DNA of 64,000 nucleotides from CAZUAQ01 sp964618455 (GCA_964618455.1 CAZUAQ010000006.1:99696-163695), one strand, 5' to 3'. Positions 1 to 8,965 are shown, numbered from the stretch's first letter. A program made the numbers and translations. Notes: generated from the sequence alone by a model not told the origin.

Positions 1-616
1 GAAGGTTCAGCCGGTTGTCATGCTGGCGGAGCAGGATCGCCTGTTGGCGGTCTTTCGGTTTCGGGAGCGGATTCGTCCGGAGGCGCGTGACGTGCTGAAG
101 GCTTTGGAGGCACAGGGTGCGGAGGTCCGAGTCCTGACCGGAGATCACGCGGCGCGCGGGCGGGCGATTGAAAACGAACTGGGCGTGACGACGCTGGCGG
201 AGTGCACGCCGGAGCGGAAAGTGGAGGAAATCCGTGGTCTGGCACCGAGCAGACCTGTGGCGATGATCGGCGACGGGATCAACGATGCGCCGGCCCTGGC
301 GGCGGCGGATGTGGGCGTGGCGATGGGTTGCGGGGCGGACGTGACGCGTGAGTCGGCGGATCTTTGCCTGCTGGGTTCGGATCTGCGCGTGTTGCCCGAT
401 CTGCTGCATCTCGCCCGGCGGACGGTCCGGACGATTCGCGTCAATCTTTTCTGGGCGTTCGCTTACAATGTCGTGGGTATCGGGCTGGCGATGGTCGGCT
501 GGCTGACGCCGGTGTTCGCCGCTCTGGCGATGGTGTTGAGCAGCCTTTTCGTCGTGTCCAACTCGCTGCGTCTGGCGGCGGTGAACTTCAGTTCGCATGT
601 GAAGGCGGAATCGTGA
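1..616 (+). CDS. Heavy-metal (copper-type) P1B ATPase, C-terminal part (5' truncated by window)
   Basis: The reading frame is open from base 2, so only the last ~205 residues are visible. They hold the end of the HAD-type phosphorylation/nucleotide-binding domain: TGDH, then the hinge motif GDGINDAPAL, then the last pair of membrane helices, ending in a VSNSLRL-like motif typical of copper-transporting P1B ATPases. Such pumps use ATP to move Cu+ across the inner membrane. The next gene overlaps it by 4 bases (GTGA) and is a SafE/DsbD_2-like membrane protein, a pairing common in cbb3-oxidase maturation clusters. A CcoI/FixI role is therefore plausible, but the metal-binding N-terminus and the CPC helix lie outside the window. 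CopA is the alternative. Confidence 0.9.
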   Translation, partial: KVQPVVMLAEQDRLLAVFRFRERIRPEARDVLKALEAQGAEVRVLTGDHAARGRAIENELGVTTLAECTPERKVEEIRGLAPSRPVAMIGDGINDAPALAAADVGVAMGCGADVTRESADLCLLGSDLRVLPDLLHLARRTVRTIRVNLFWAFAYNVVGIGLAMVGWLTPVFAALAMVLSSLFVVSNSLRLAAVNFSSHVKAES

Positions 617-1356
617 CGTACTACCTGGCCATTTTTTCAGCGTCATTGCTGGGTTCGGCGCACTGTATCGGCATGTGCGGCGGGCTGGCGGCAGCGCTGG
701 GGGCGTGCGAACAGCCGCTCGGCTCGGTCGTGTTCCGGCAGGCGGTGTACAGTCTCGGTCGCGTGTTCACGTACGCGTTTCTGGGGGCGCTTGCCGGGGC
801 GGCGGGACTGGCGGTGTCGGACTATGCCATTCCGGGCATATCGCTGACGATCCCGCAGGTCTTCTCGCTGCTGGCGGGGGTGATCATGGTCGGGGTCGGT
901 TTAAGCGTTCTCGGCGTGTGGCCCAAGCTTCGTCACGGGCAGAAGGTGGCGGGGGCCCAATCGTCGTCGCCTCACCTGCTGACACCGGCGTTTCATCACT
1001 TTCTGAACACGCGATCGACATGGGGCGCGTTCACCGCCGGGTTGGCGACGGGGTTCCTGCCATGCGGTTTCGTGTATGCTTTCTTGCCGTTGGCGTTGGC
1101 ATCCGGAGACGTGGGGCGCGGGATGGCGATCATGACGCTGTTCGGCTTGGGGACGGTTCCCGCCATGATGGTGGTCGGGTGTGGAAGCCGATTGGTCAGT
1201 CATGCGGTGCGGGGACAGATTCTTCGCGTCTCGGCGGTGCTGCTGCTGGGCATGGGGGCGGTGACCCTCTGGCGGGGGTGGCCGACCGATTCGAAATCCT
1301 GCTGCGACGATGCATCGCATCTGCCTATCGTCTCTCATCTGGATGTTGCGGAATGA
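613..1356 (+). CDS. Sulfite exporter TauE/SafE-family (DsbD_2-like) membrane protein
   Basis: A 247-residue polytopic membrane protein. The signature GSAHCIGMCGG lies in the first helix region, and a second FLPCGFVYAFL motif follows in the middle. The two cysteine-containing half-repeats are typical of the SafE/DsbD_2 family, whose members move reducing equivalents or metals and often sit beside copper ATPases in cbb3-oxidase assembly loci. The GTG start at 613 is chosen because it overlaps the upstream stop (GTGA) and follows GAAGG. Translation from further upstream would only read the ATPase in the wrong frame. The C-terminus carries a Cys-Cys pair (KSCCDD) that could bind metal. The family is clear; the exact substrate is not. 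Confidence 0.85.
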   Translation: MTYYLAIFSASLLGSAHCIGMCGGLAAALGACEQPLGSVVFRQAVYSLGRVFTYAFLGALAGAAGLAVSDYAIPGISLTIPQVFSLLAGVIMVGVGLSVLGVWPKLRHGQKVAGAQSSSPHLLTPAFHHFLNTRSTWGAFTAGLATGFLPCGFVYAFLPLALASGDVGRGMAIMTLFGLGTVPAMMVVGCGSRLVSHAVRGQILRVSAVLLLGMGAVTLWRGWPTDSKSCCDDASHLPIVSHLDVAE

Positions 1357-1420
1357 CGACAATCCAAGGCGATCGAGGCCCCGCGTTTCATGAGGAAATT
1401 GCATCTGGTGAGAATGACGA

Positions 1421-1924
1421 ATGATGCGTGAAGTAAATTTCCGTTTCCTGGTGGACGTGATCCTGTTCATTGCGTTCCTGGCATTGCTGTGGACGCAGTC
1501 ACTGACGACGTTCATCTTTCCAAGCGGCACGGAAGCCGACGGCTGGATCCTCTGGGGTCTGACGTACGACGAATGGACGATGGTGTCTTTCGGATGCCTG
1601 GTGGTGTTCACGATTGGCGTGCTCGTCCACCTGATCCTGCAATGGCGATGGGTCTGCAATTTCATCAGCACGCGGATGGTGCCGCGGAAGGACGGCGAAC
1701 GCGTGATCCTGCCGGATGGCATCAAGACGCTTTATGGCGTGGGTACGTTAATTGCGGTACTGACCACGCTGGGGATGCTGCTCGCCGTGGCGGAGATCAT
1801 GATTCAGGAGCCGTCCGAAGAAGCCTCTTCCGTCGAGGTGTCCCCCGGTTCGTCCGTCTCTTCCGGCGCATCGTTCTCGGACTTCTTCAGTTCCTCGTCC
1901 CAATTCACCTCTTCGAGTTCCTGA
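1421..1924 (+). CDS. Small integral membrane protein, DUF4405-like
   Basis: A 167-residue protein with three predicted membrane segments (around residues 8-30, 50-73 and 103-125). The second ends in VHLILQWRWV, which resembles the histidine/tryptophan motif of DUF4405 membrane proteins found next to cytochrome and copper-handling genes. It lies 64 bases after the SafE-like gene on the same strand, so it may end that operon. ATG codons at 1421 and 1424 are both possible. The last ~40 residues are almost only Ser, Glu and Val. They are encoded where the gene overlaps, tail to tail, the acidic tail of the convergent gene (1804-1924), so this tail may be a by-product of the overlap. Function unknown. 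Confidence 0.65.
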   Translation: MMREVNFRFLVDVILFIAFLALLWTQSLTTFIFPSGTEADGWILWGLTYDEWTMVSFGCLVVFTIGVLVHLILQWRWVCNFISTRMVPRKDGERVILPDGIKTLYGVGTLIAVLTTLGMLLAVAEIMIQEPSEEASSVEVSPGSSVSSGASFSDFFSSSSQFTSSSS

Positions 1925-2823
1925 AGTCCGCCGTTGACTTCGGATTCTCCAGACCCATTTTCCTCAGCGGTCGAAGTCGCGGAAACCTCTTGCGACGCGG
2001 ACTTGAGTTCCACCTTGGCCCGTTCGGTGGCCTGGATGACGTTATCGATCGGCAGGATCAGGCCCGACGCCAGCGTCTGGAGCTCCTCGCGCCCACCGAT
2101 GGCCGCGGCGAAGTCGCCCCCGATGTCGTCGAGATCGGGCAGCTGCATCACGGAGAACCCGAGAATCTTTCCCTTGGCCGAGTATACGGGAAGGCCGATG
2201 CCCTCACCCGCGTCACCGGACAGTTTGTAGAGTTTCCGCGGTTTGGCGATGATCCCCGCCACGCGACCCTCGCCGACCACGGGGACGTGATCGAAATACC
2301 GCCCGAGACGGCGAACGCTGAGCACCCGGTCGCCTACCTGAGGATCGGCCTTGTTTTGCAGATCCACGTGCGGGTAGGGAGCGTCCCTGGGATCCTTCAG
2401 GCGGAGCCACGCCAGGTCGAGTTCGCTGTCGCGAGCGATGAACTCGGCATCGACACCGACCCGATCGTCGCCGATGAGTACCTTGATCTCCTTGACCTTG
2501 GAGGAGATGCCGGACGCCCGGCCCTGGTACATGATCTGAAAGACGCGCTCGATGTCCCCCATCTTGATATTCGACGCCATGATCATGCCCTTCGGGTCGA
2601 CAATGACGCCGGTGGTTTCCTGCTCTTTCTCCTGCTCGCCCTGCGGGGCGGTCAGCGTCAGGACGTACTTGATGGTCACCAGCGACGGGGATTTCGCCCC
2701 GAGCATCCGTGCGTAGGCAGGATCGTCAGCCGCTTGAACGGAAGTGGTGATCAGCAGGCTGAGCAGCAGAGCCGACCCGACACGGAGACAGGGATTCGCG
2801 GGTGAAGGTACTCGAGTATGCAT
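1804..2823 (-). CDS. Secreted HtrA-like pseudoprotease (catalytic His and Ser replaced)
   Basis: A 339-residue protein with a signal peptide ending near VQA-AD and a trypsin-like fold. By hand alignment with the adjacent active HtrA, the Asp survives (SELDLAWLRL, near D136). The His position is Ile (MIMASNIK, near residue 86) and the GNSGGP serine loop has become GEGIGLP, with Ile near 209. It should therefore not cleave peptides. There is no obvious PDZ domain; the last ~80 residues are acidic and Ser/Thr/Glu-rich. It starts 4 bases after the stop of the four-PDZ HtrA, so the two are almost certainly co-transcribed. It could be a regulatory or scaffold partner (inference). Confidence 0.8.
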   Translation of the reverse strand: MHTRVPSPANPCLRVGSALLLSLLITTSVQAADDPAYARMLGAKSPSLVTIKYVLTLTAPQGEQEKEQETTGVIVDPKGMIMASNIKMGDIERVFQIMYQGRASGISSKVKEIKVLIGDDRVGVDAEFIARDSELDLAWLRLKDPRDAPYPHVDLQNKADPQVGDRVLSVRRLGRYFDHVPVVGEGRVAGIIAKPRKLYKLSGDAGEGIGLPVYSAKGKILGFSVMQLPDLDDIGGDFAAAIGGREELQTLASGLILPIDNVIQATERAKVELKSASQEVSATSTAEENGSGESEVNGGLQELEEVNWDEELKKSENDAPEETDEPGDTSTEEASSDGS

Positions 2824-2827
2824 GGGA

Positions 2828-4966
2828 TCATTCCTTCGTTTCGTTGTCGTTGGGGGTTGGGGCTTCCTCGTCGGTCTCGCCTGTCAACGGCCGCCACTCC
2901 GGCTCGACGAAGACGTGATGGCGGCTGATGCGGCGAAGTACGACAAAGACGACGCGTTCGGGCTCGTCCTCGCGGATCTGATCCATCACGTCGCGGAATT
3001 CCTCGATACTTCGCACGGGTTGATCGTTGATGCGCTGGATGAGGTCGCCGGAGGCGAGTCCGCCGAGCGCGGCCCAGCCCGCCGAGGTGACCTGTTCGAT
3101 CAGCACGCCTTCCACGTCCTCCTCCCATTGCATGGCATCGCGATCGAAGAAAGTCAGCTCGCGGACGGTCATTTCGAAGTCGCGATTGACCTCGCGTAAG
3201 GCGTCGGCCGGCTCGATACGCGTACGCTCGAGTTCCACAGGGATCTCGAGCATCTTTTCCTGCCGCAGGATGTTCAACGTGAGGGTCTCGCCGATCGGCA
3301 TCCGTCGAATCACGCGCGACAGCAGCCCCGCGTCGTTCATGCCGCGCGGGTAAATACGCTTGCCATCGAGTCCGACGATGATGTCTCCCTGAAGAAGCTC
3401 ACTCTCGGCGGCCAGGGTTCGCGGATAGACGCGCGTGATGCGGAAGCCCTGGTACTTCTCGTCGCCGAGCTGTTCCGCCAGTTTCTGAAGAATCGGCTGC
3501 GTCGCAACCCCCAGCCAGGCCTTGGGCACTTCGCGCGGTGGATCTTCATCGTCGTCCGGTTTCGTCTTCATCAGCGTGAGGTGGTTCTTGCCCATCACCT
3601 CGTATTCCACGACGACGTACTCGGGAAGCGGCTTCATCTCCATGATCGAGTCGTACGCAGCGAGAAAGGCCTGGAGATCATCGATCGAATGATCGGCAAT
3701 TCGGCGGATCACGTAGCCCCGCCCGATCTGCGGTTCGGCCAGCGCGGCGGGGCCTCCATCGCGCACACTGGTGACAAGGACGCCCTCGGTGGAATCGAGC
3801 CGGCGCTCACGTGCGATCCGGTCGGTGATGCTCATGGCGGTCATGCCCCAGTTGCGAAACGCCCGCTCCTCGCCGAGATCCTGCTCGAGCCTGGCGGTAG
3901 TGATCGTGGTCTCTTTCCGCTCGCCGTCGCGGAGATAGATCACCTCCAGCGTGTCGCCGACCTTCTTGCGAGCGACCCGATCCAGGAGGGGCGGGATCTC
4001 CTCATCGAAGCGAATCGTCACCGGTTCGCCATCCAATTCGACGAGGACATCGCCCGCCTCGAGTCCGCCCTCGGCTGCCGGGCCGTCGCTCACCACGGAG
4101 TTGACGAAGATGCCTTCCTCGTAACCGGTTTTCTCGATGGAGCGGATGCTCATGCCGACCCAGCTTCGCTCGACTTCGCCGTTTGCGATGAGTTGGTCGC
4201 TGATACGCCTGGCGAGGTTGCTCGGAATAGCAAATCCGATCGCGGATCCGCCGAGCTGGTTCACACCGACGATCTCACCTTCGAGGTTGACCAGTGGCCC
4301 GCCACTGTTGCCGGGATGGATGAGGGCGTCGTGCTGGATCCACTGCGTGAACATGCCCGAGCGCTGGCCGGCCCGCAGTTTCATCCCGCCACTTTCTCCG
4401 GCGGTGCCGAAGACGCGCTGGGTATTGGACACGATGCCGAGTGTGACGGATCGCGAGAGCGAAAAGGGCGAACCCATGGCCATGACGTAATCGCCGATTT
4501 CAAGCTGGTCCGAATCGCCGAACGCCGCCACCGGCAAGGGGCCTGAGCCGTCATCGTAGAGAGAGAGATCCAGTTGCAGAACCGCCAGGTCGGTCAGGGC
4601 GTCCTCGCCGAGAAGCTTGGCAGGGATTCGCTGTTTATCCTCCATCGTGCAGGTAAAGGAAACACCCTCGTGCGTGACGTGCTGGTTGGTGAGCACGTGG
4701 CCGTCCTTGCTGATGATCGTGCCGCTGCCGACCGCCTGGCTCTTGTGTTCCTTGCCGTCCCAGTAACGGATAGTGATGACGTCGATGTTGACCAGCGCGG
4801 GAAAGACCTTGTCGCGCGCCTGGCGGGTCATCGCGTGGATCCCCTGTCGAAGCGACGCGCTTTCTTCAGCGTGGGCGGAGGGAAGGGGGACGAAACACAG
4901 GGATAAGATGAGCGCCCAGGGTGTATACATATGCATATGGATACGTACTTTGCGAAGATCGTGCAT
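2828..4966 (-). CDS. DegP/HtrA-type periplasmic serine protease with four PDZ-like domains
   Basis: A 712-residue envelope protease/chaperone of family S1C. A signal peptide ends near AHA-EE (residue 33). The catalytic triad is visible: H96 in LTNQHV, D126 in LTDLAVL and S221 in HPGNSGGP. Four PDZ-like segments follow, at about 270-355, 375-460, 487-585 and 605-690; typical DegP has two. The C-terminus is acidic. The 4966 ATG follows an AGGTAG ribosome-binding site. HtrA proteases degrade misfolded envelope proteins, and the PDZ domains bind C-termini. It is the first gene of a two-gene operon with the pseudoprotease downstream. The family assignment is firm; the name (degP, degQ or mucD) is not. 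Confidence 0.93.
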   Translation of the reverse strand: MHDLRKVRIHMHMYTPWALILSLCFVPLPSAHAEESASLRQGIHAMTRQARDKVFPALVNIDVITIRYWDGKEHKSQAVGSGTIISKDGHVLTNQHVTHEGVSFTCTMEDKQRIPAKLLGEDALTDLAVLQLDLSLYDDGSGPLPVAAFGDSDQLEIGDYVMAMGSPFSLSRSVTLGIVSNTQRVFGTAGESGGMKLRAGQRSGMFTQWIQHDALIHPGNSGGPLVNLEGEIVGVNQLGGSAIGFAIPSNLARRISDQLIANGEVERSWVGMSIRSIEKTGYEEGIFVNSVVSDGPAAEGGLEAGDVLVELDGEPVTIRFDEEIPPLLDRVARKKVGDTLEVIYLRDGERKETTITTARLEQDLGEERAFRNWGMTAMSITDRIARERRLDSTEGVLVTSVRDGGPAALAEPQIGRGYVIRRIADHSIDDLQAFLAAYDSIMEMKPLPEYVVVEYEVMGKNHLTLMKTKPDDDEDPPREVPKAWLGVATQPILQKLAEQLGDEKYQGFRITRVYPRTLAAESELLQGDIIVGLDGKRIYPRGMNDAGLLSRVIRRMPIGETLTLNILRQEKMLEIPVELERTRIEPADALREVNRDFEMTVRELTFFDRDAMQWEEDVEGVLIEQVTSAGWAALGGLASGDLIQRINDQPVRSIEEFRDVMDQIREDEPERVVFVVLRRISRHHVFVEPEWRPLTGETDEEAPTPNDNETKE

Positions 4967-5132
4967 CGATAACTACCTAATTATGGCCGGCTCGCACCCG
5001 GGCGGTGTCAATACGCCCTTCGACGGGATTCAGTGTCGTCGAGATAGGGGAGGGGATCAAGGCCGAGGCGGATGGCATCGGGCAGGATAGCGTGCGTCGG
5101 GGTCAATGGTTAGCAGTAGTGCTTCCATCGAA

Positions 5133-6155
5133 TTACGGAATTGAAATGTGATCCGTATCACGGTACCGGTACAGGTTCAGGACTTTCCTGTGGCCGGGGA
5201 GGCGCGGCTGTTTCGGAGCGGGTGAGTCACCGTACCAGAACGCCACGGACGAATACCAGTAGGGTTTGAGCCGGTCCGGATCCCAGGGGTTCAGGAATGA
5301 GAACCAGATCCGCTTGTCAAAGGTAATCGGATCGTGCTCGTGGAAACGGTACATCGTGACCATGGACCGAAGCGCATCTTTCAGCGGCACGCCGTGATGC
5401 GGCCCGGCGAACTCGCCGTCGCGGAAGTACCATCCTCCGTTGAAGTAATCCTCCAGCCCCGTGCCGACCATGCGCGGCGTGTCCCAGTCGTCATCGATGT
5501 AGACATACTCCGGCGCCTCGAGAAACGACAGGTAGTGTGGCAGTTCTCCCTGCATGTACAGGAACATGCCGGCGAAATGACCGCGGCCCCTGGCGTCAAG
5601 ATTCAGCGCTTCGTCGGGACCTTCGCATCGGTCGGTGCGAAACTGCGTGCAGAAATAATCGGCGTCTTCGGGCAGGGCGTCGAGCTCCTGGTAGTTGATG
5701 TTGCAGAAGAGATCCGTGTGCAGCTTGGGATGACGATTCTCGATCTCGATTCGGAATCCCCGGCGAAACGGCATCGGCCAGAGGCTGTAGAATCCACCGC
5801 TCGAGGTCCCGATGAACCGGCTCGTGAACGAATTAAACTCGCATTGGCCGGCGCCGAAGAAGTCACCGACGGGCGCTTCCACCGCCGGGGTCTTCGCCCC
5901 GTCCCAGGTGATCCGCAGGATCAGTGACTTGAGCATGGTCGGGTCGATGGCGGCCGGCGGATGCCAGTGCTGAAAAAACCAGCCGGGGAACGTCAGCCAC
6001 ATGCGCGAGATGTAGCCGCCGCCTTCCGCCTCGGCGATGGTCTTCCGGTCACCGGGGCGTAGCAGCACGGTCTTGCTTCGCTGGTCGAGGTCGAACGTGG
6101 TCAATTGCCGTGAGATGCCCGCCGGGCGACGTGTGATGTCCAGGGGATCGTGCAT
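5133..6155 (-). CDS. Glycoside hydrolase family 172 (DUF2961) protein
   Basis: About 340 residues matching the GH172/DUF2961 family: VEAPVGDFFG in the first third and GTGLEDYFNGGWYF in the second half are the conserved acidic strands of this fold. Known members cleave fructan or arabinofuranoside linkages as oligomers. No signal peptide is visible, so the enzyme appears cytoplasmic. The ATG at 6155 is chosen because AGGAC and GGAGG lie just upstream; a longer frame (start at 6266) would run into the upstream nuclease gene. It follows that nuclease gene by 29 bases on the same strand. Substrate not predictable. Confidence 0.85.
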   Translation of the reverse strand: MHDPLDITRRPAGISRQLTTFDLDQRSKTVLLRPGDRKTIAEAEGGGYISRMWLTFPGWFFQHWHPPAAIDPTMLKSLILRITWDGAKTPAVEAPVGDFFGAGQCEFNSFTSRFIGTSSGGFYSLWPMPFRRGFRIEIENRHPKLHTDLFCNINYQELDALPEDADYFCTQFRTDRCEGPDEALNLDARGRGHFAGMFLYMQGELPHYLSFLEAPEYVYIDDDWDTPRMVGTGLEDYFNGGWYFRDGEFAGPHHGVPLKDALRSMVTMYRFHEHDPITFDKRIWFSFLNPWDPDRLKPYWYSSVAFWYGDSPAPKQPRLPGHRKVLNLYRYRDTDHISIP

Positions 6156-6184
6156 GTCCTGATGGCCTCCAGGCTTGTCCCGTC

Positions 6185-6817
6185 TCAATTCCTGGCACGC
6201 GACGCCATATCGGCTTCGCGGCGTTGCTTCCACTCGGGCATCTGTTCGGGGGTAATCCCGCGCCACAGCCCGGCGAAGGTCTTTCTCGCCCTGGCCTCGA
6301 GTTCCACGAAACGCGTACGCCAGGGATGCTTGAAGCGCGTGTCGGCGTAGGCGTAACCGTGGATCAGCAATTCCTCGTTCAGCATGACGTCCGAGTCGGC
6401 AAGATAAACGTAGGCGAGTAATCGGTCGTACTTGTCACGGGTTTGCTCCGGAACGAGGACGATCCGCACTGCTTTTGCCTCCACAAGCGAGGCGGTGAAT
6501 GCACCGGCTTCCTCGCCGTAATACATGGCGCCTCCTGGGCTCTTGGACGATTCCGGCGTGTCCACACCCCACAGGCGGATGCGTGTCTTGAGGTCATTAC
6601 TGTCGAGGATGGCGATGTCCAATGTGTCGCCATCCACCACGTACACGCAGAGCGCCGTCTTGTTGTGATACCGCTCGACATCGGAAGTACCCGGATACAA
6701 GATCCGCAGTGTGACGACCAGCGCCACGACGAGTACGAGCCCCCCGACCGTCTTGGGACGTCGACGCCATATACGTGGTCGGACGCGCCGTCGGAATGAA
6801 CGTGGTCGGGCGCACAT
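6185..6817 (-). CDS. Thermonuclease-like (SNase/TNASE_3) membrane-anchored or secreted nuclease
   Basis: A 210-residue protein with a basic N-terminus, one hydrophobic segment (about residues 25-40) and a staphylococcal-nuclease domain. Visible motifs are VVDGDTLDI, RIRLWGVDTPE, then KYDRLLAYVYL and LNEELLIHGYA, which carry the family's Ca-binding Asp and catalytic Arg/Glu positions. The enzyme class hydrolyses DNA and RNA outside the cytoplasm. The ATG at 6817 follows AAGGA with 7-base spacing; a start at 6883 would add a basic tail without a good ribosome-binding site. The GH172 gene follows after 29 bases. Confidence 0.85.
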   Translation of the reverse strand: MCARPRSFRRRVRPRIWRRRPKTVGGLVLVVALVVTLRILYPGTSDVERYHNKTALCVYVVDGDTLDIAILDSNDLKTRIRLWGVDTPESSKSPGGAMYYGEEAGAFTASLVEAKAVRIVLVPEQTRDKYDRLLAYVYLADSDVMLNEELLIHGYAYADTRFKHPWRTRFVELEARARKTFAGLWRGITPEQMPEWKQRREADMASRARN

Positions 6818-6951
6818 GCTCAGCTTCCTTCGTGAATGGCGAACCCGGTTCAGGAATGTAGAAGCTTCACGAGAGCGGGTCAAGCAGGGGCACCGCGTGC
6901 GAGGAGCGGACGCAACATCAGCGCCATCCGCAGTTGCCGTCGGCGATGGGT

Positions 6952-7890
6952 TCAGCTCCAGTTCTCGCGATACCAGTCGATGGCGCGTTTCAGACCCTCG
7001 TCGAAGGAGACGATCGGCTCATAGCCGATGACTTGCTTCGCCAGGCTGATGTCCGCGAGGGAGTGCTTCACGTCCCCGGCGCGTGTCGGCTCGTAAGTCG
7101 GCTGAACGTCGGTGCCGAGAAACGCGTTGATGCGGGCGATGATCTTGTTGATGGAGATCCGTTCACCGCACGCGATGTTGATCGCTTCACCGGAGGTCTT
7201 CTCCGCGTTGGCGGCCAGAAGGTTCGCGTGAATGACGTTATCGATGTACGTGAAATCACGCGTCTGCTCGCCGTCGCCAAAGACGACCGGCGGCTCCCCG
7301 CGAAGGATGCGCGTGACGAACGCGGGAATCGCCGCGGCGTATTGACTCTTCGGATCCTGCCGCGGGCCGAAGACATTGAAGTAACGCAGTGAAATCGTCT
7401 CCAATCCCCAGCAGGCCACGAAGGCCTGGTTATAGAATTCGCCCAACAGCTTTTGCACGGCGTAGGGGCTGAGAGGCTGGGGCTTGACGTTCTCGCGTTT
7501 CGGCAACTCGGGAAGATCCCCGTACGCGCTGCTGCTGGCGGCGAAGACCAGGCGGCGCACCTGTCGATCACGGGCCGCAGAGAGAATATTGAATGTCCCG
7601 TTGACGTTGGCATCGTGCGATGCGCCCGGTTGTTCGACCGACTTGGGTACCGAGGGAATCGCACCCTGATGAAAAACCACCTCAATGCCGTCGCACGCCT
7701 TCAGGCAGTCCTCGGGATTGCGGATATCGCCTTCAAAGAAATCGATGCGGTCAAGGAACGGGGTCAGGTTTTCACGCTTGCCCGTCGCCAGGTTGTCGAT
7801 CACGCGGACCGAATGCCCATCGGCAACCATTCGCTCCACCAGGTGAGATCCGATAAAACCCGCGCCGCCCGTCACAAGATAGTTTGCCAT
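6952..7890 (-). CDS. Extended-SDR nucleotide-sugar epimerase/dehydratase (UDP-hexose 4-epimerase-like)
   Basis: A 312-residue Rossmann enzyme: NAD-binding VTGGAGFIGSH at the N-terminus, SSSAYGD (catalytic Ser/Thr region) and YAVQK (Tyr-x-x-x-Lys pair), then SLRYFNVFGPRQ and the GDGEQTRDFTYI substrate-binding region. The length and these motifs fit UDP-glucose or UDP-GlcNAc 4-epimerases that feed polysaccharide synthesis; galactose use via the distant galK is another possibility. It is encoded alone, 97 bases downstream of a D-2-hydroxyacid dehydrogenase on the same strand. The specificity cannot be read from the sequence. Confidence 0.88.
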   Translation of the reverse strand: MANYLVTGGAGFIGSHLVERMVADGHSVRVIDNLATGKRENLTPFLDRIDFFEGDIRNPEDCLKACDGIEVVFHQGAIPSVPKSVEQPGASHDANVNGTFNILSAARDRQVRRLVFAASSSAYGDLPELPKRENVKPQPLSPYAVQKLLGEFYNQAFVACWGLETISLRYFNVFGPRQDPKSQYAAAIPAFVTRILRGEPPVVFGDGEQTRDFTYIDNVIHANLLAANAEKTSGEAINIACGERISINKIIARINAFLGTDVQPTYEPTRAGDVKHSLADISLAKQVIGYEPIVSFDEGLKRAIDWYRENWS

Positions 7891-7987
7891 AATACTCCAC
7901 CGCAGTTGGCCCGCCGACGCGATCTCGTCATTCCCACCGGAGGGGCGTTATTCAGACTTCAGCCACAATGCACCCGTTTGTACGATG

Positions 7988-8965
7988 TCAATTGACTTCC
8001 GGATCGGCTGGATAGTGTGGTTCCTTGCCTTCCAATACGCGGATCACATCGTCGACCACGTCGTTCATGGCGGTGATGCCCTCAAAGGTACGCGAGGCAA
8101 TGTGGGGCGTCATCACGCAATTCGGCGCAGTTCGAATCGGATGATCCATGGGAGGCGGTTCGGGGTCAAATACGTCCAGCGCGGCCCCGGCGAGTTTCCC
8201 CGCCGCCAGCGCCTCGGCCAGCGCCATATTATCGACCACCGGCCCGCGCGACGTGTTGATCAGGTAAGCCGTCGGCCGGAAGCAGGCCAGTGCGCGGGCG
8301 TCGACCATGCCGCAGGTTCGCCGCGTCAGCGGCACGTGAAACGTGACCACATCCGCTTGCGCGTAAACCGCCTCGGCGGATTCACAGGCGCGTGCCGGAA
8401 AGGGCAGCCAGCCGGTTTCCCGGATGTCGTGGTAGATGATCTCCATGCGCATCCCGTTGTGCATTCGGTCGCCGACCTCGCGGCCGATCCGCCCCATACC
8501 AATGATGCCGAGGGTCTGGTGTTGCAGCTCGGTGTTCGTCGGCATGCCGGCGCGAAGTTCCTTGTAGCCTCCGGCACGCATGGCGGCATCGTGCGAAGCG
8601 ATCCCGCGCTGCGCCGCCACGATCAGCCCGACCGTCAATTCCGCCACCGCCACCGTGCAGGCCGCCGGCGTGTGCACCACCTGGATCCCCGCCGCCAGCG
8701 CCGCCGGAACATCGATGTTGTCCAATCCGACACCCGCGCGACCGATAACCCGAAGGCGCCCCGACTGCCTGGCGGCTTCGATGACCTTCGCCGTGACCTG
8801 GGAATACGTCCGCACCACGAGCGCATCGGCCTCGGTCACTGCCCGGCAGAGATCCGCCTCGCTCGGCTGATCGAGTTGGACGACCTCGCCCGCGGCGGCA
8901 AGCTTTTCCCTCGCCGGCTCGCTGACGGTGTCTGCCACGATAATACGGTGCCGCTCATCGCTCAT
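7988..8965 (-). CDS. D-isomer-specific 2-hydroxyacid dehydrogenase (3-phosphoglycerate dehydrogenase-like)
   Basis: A 325-residue NAD-dependent dehydrogenase. The Rossmann motif GIIGMGRIG lies in the middle, with catalytic Arg in NTSRGPVV, Glu in FDPEPP and His in MTPHIAS. It lacks the C-terminal ACT/ASB regulatory domains of many SerA proteins, so it is either a short SerA or a glyoxylate/hydroxypyruvate-type reductase. The gene is divergent from cysC, with 174 bases between the two starts. Confidence 0.88.
   Translation of the reverse strand: MSDERHRIIVADTVSEPAREKLAAAGEVVQLDQPSEADLCRAVTEADALVVRTYSQVTAKVIEAARQSGRLRVIGRAGVGLDNIDVPAALAAGIQVVHTPAACTVAVAELTVGLIVAAQRGIASHDAAMRAGGYKELRAGMPTNTELQHQTLGIIGMGRIGREVGDRMHNGMRMEIIYHDIRETGWLPFPARACESAEAVYAQADVVTFHVPLTRRTCGMVDARALACFRPTAYLINTSRGPVVDNMALAEALAAGKLAGAALDVFDPEPPPMDHPIRTAPNCVMTPHIASRTFEGITAMNDVVDDVIRVLEGKEPHYPADPEVN

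Noticed and set aside
4980..5011. Minus-strand TTGACA with CATAAT upstream of the HtrA gene
   Set aside because: The spacer is 20 bases, too long for a standard sigma70 promoter; noted only as a possible site.
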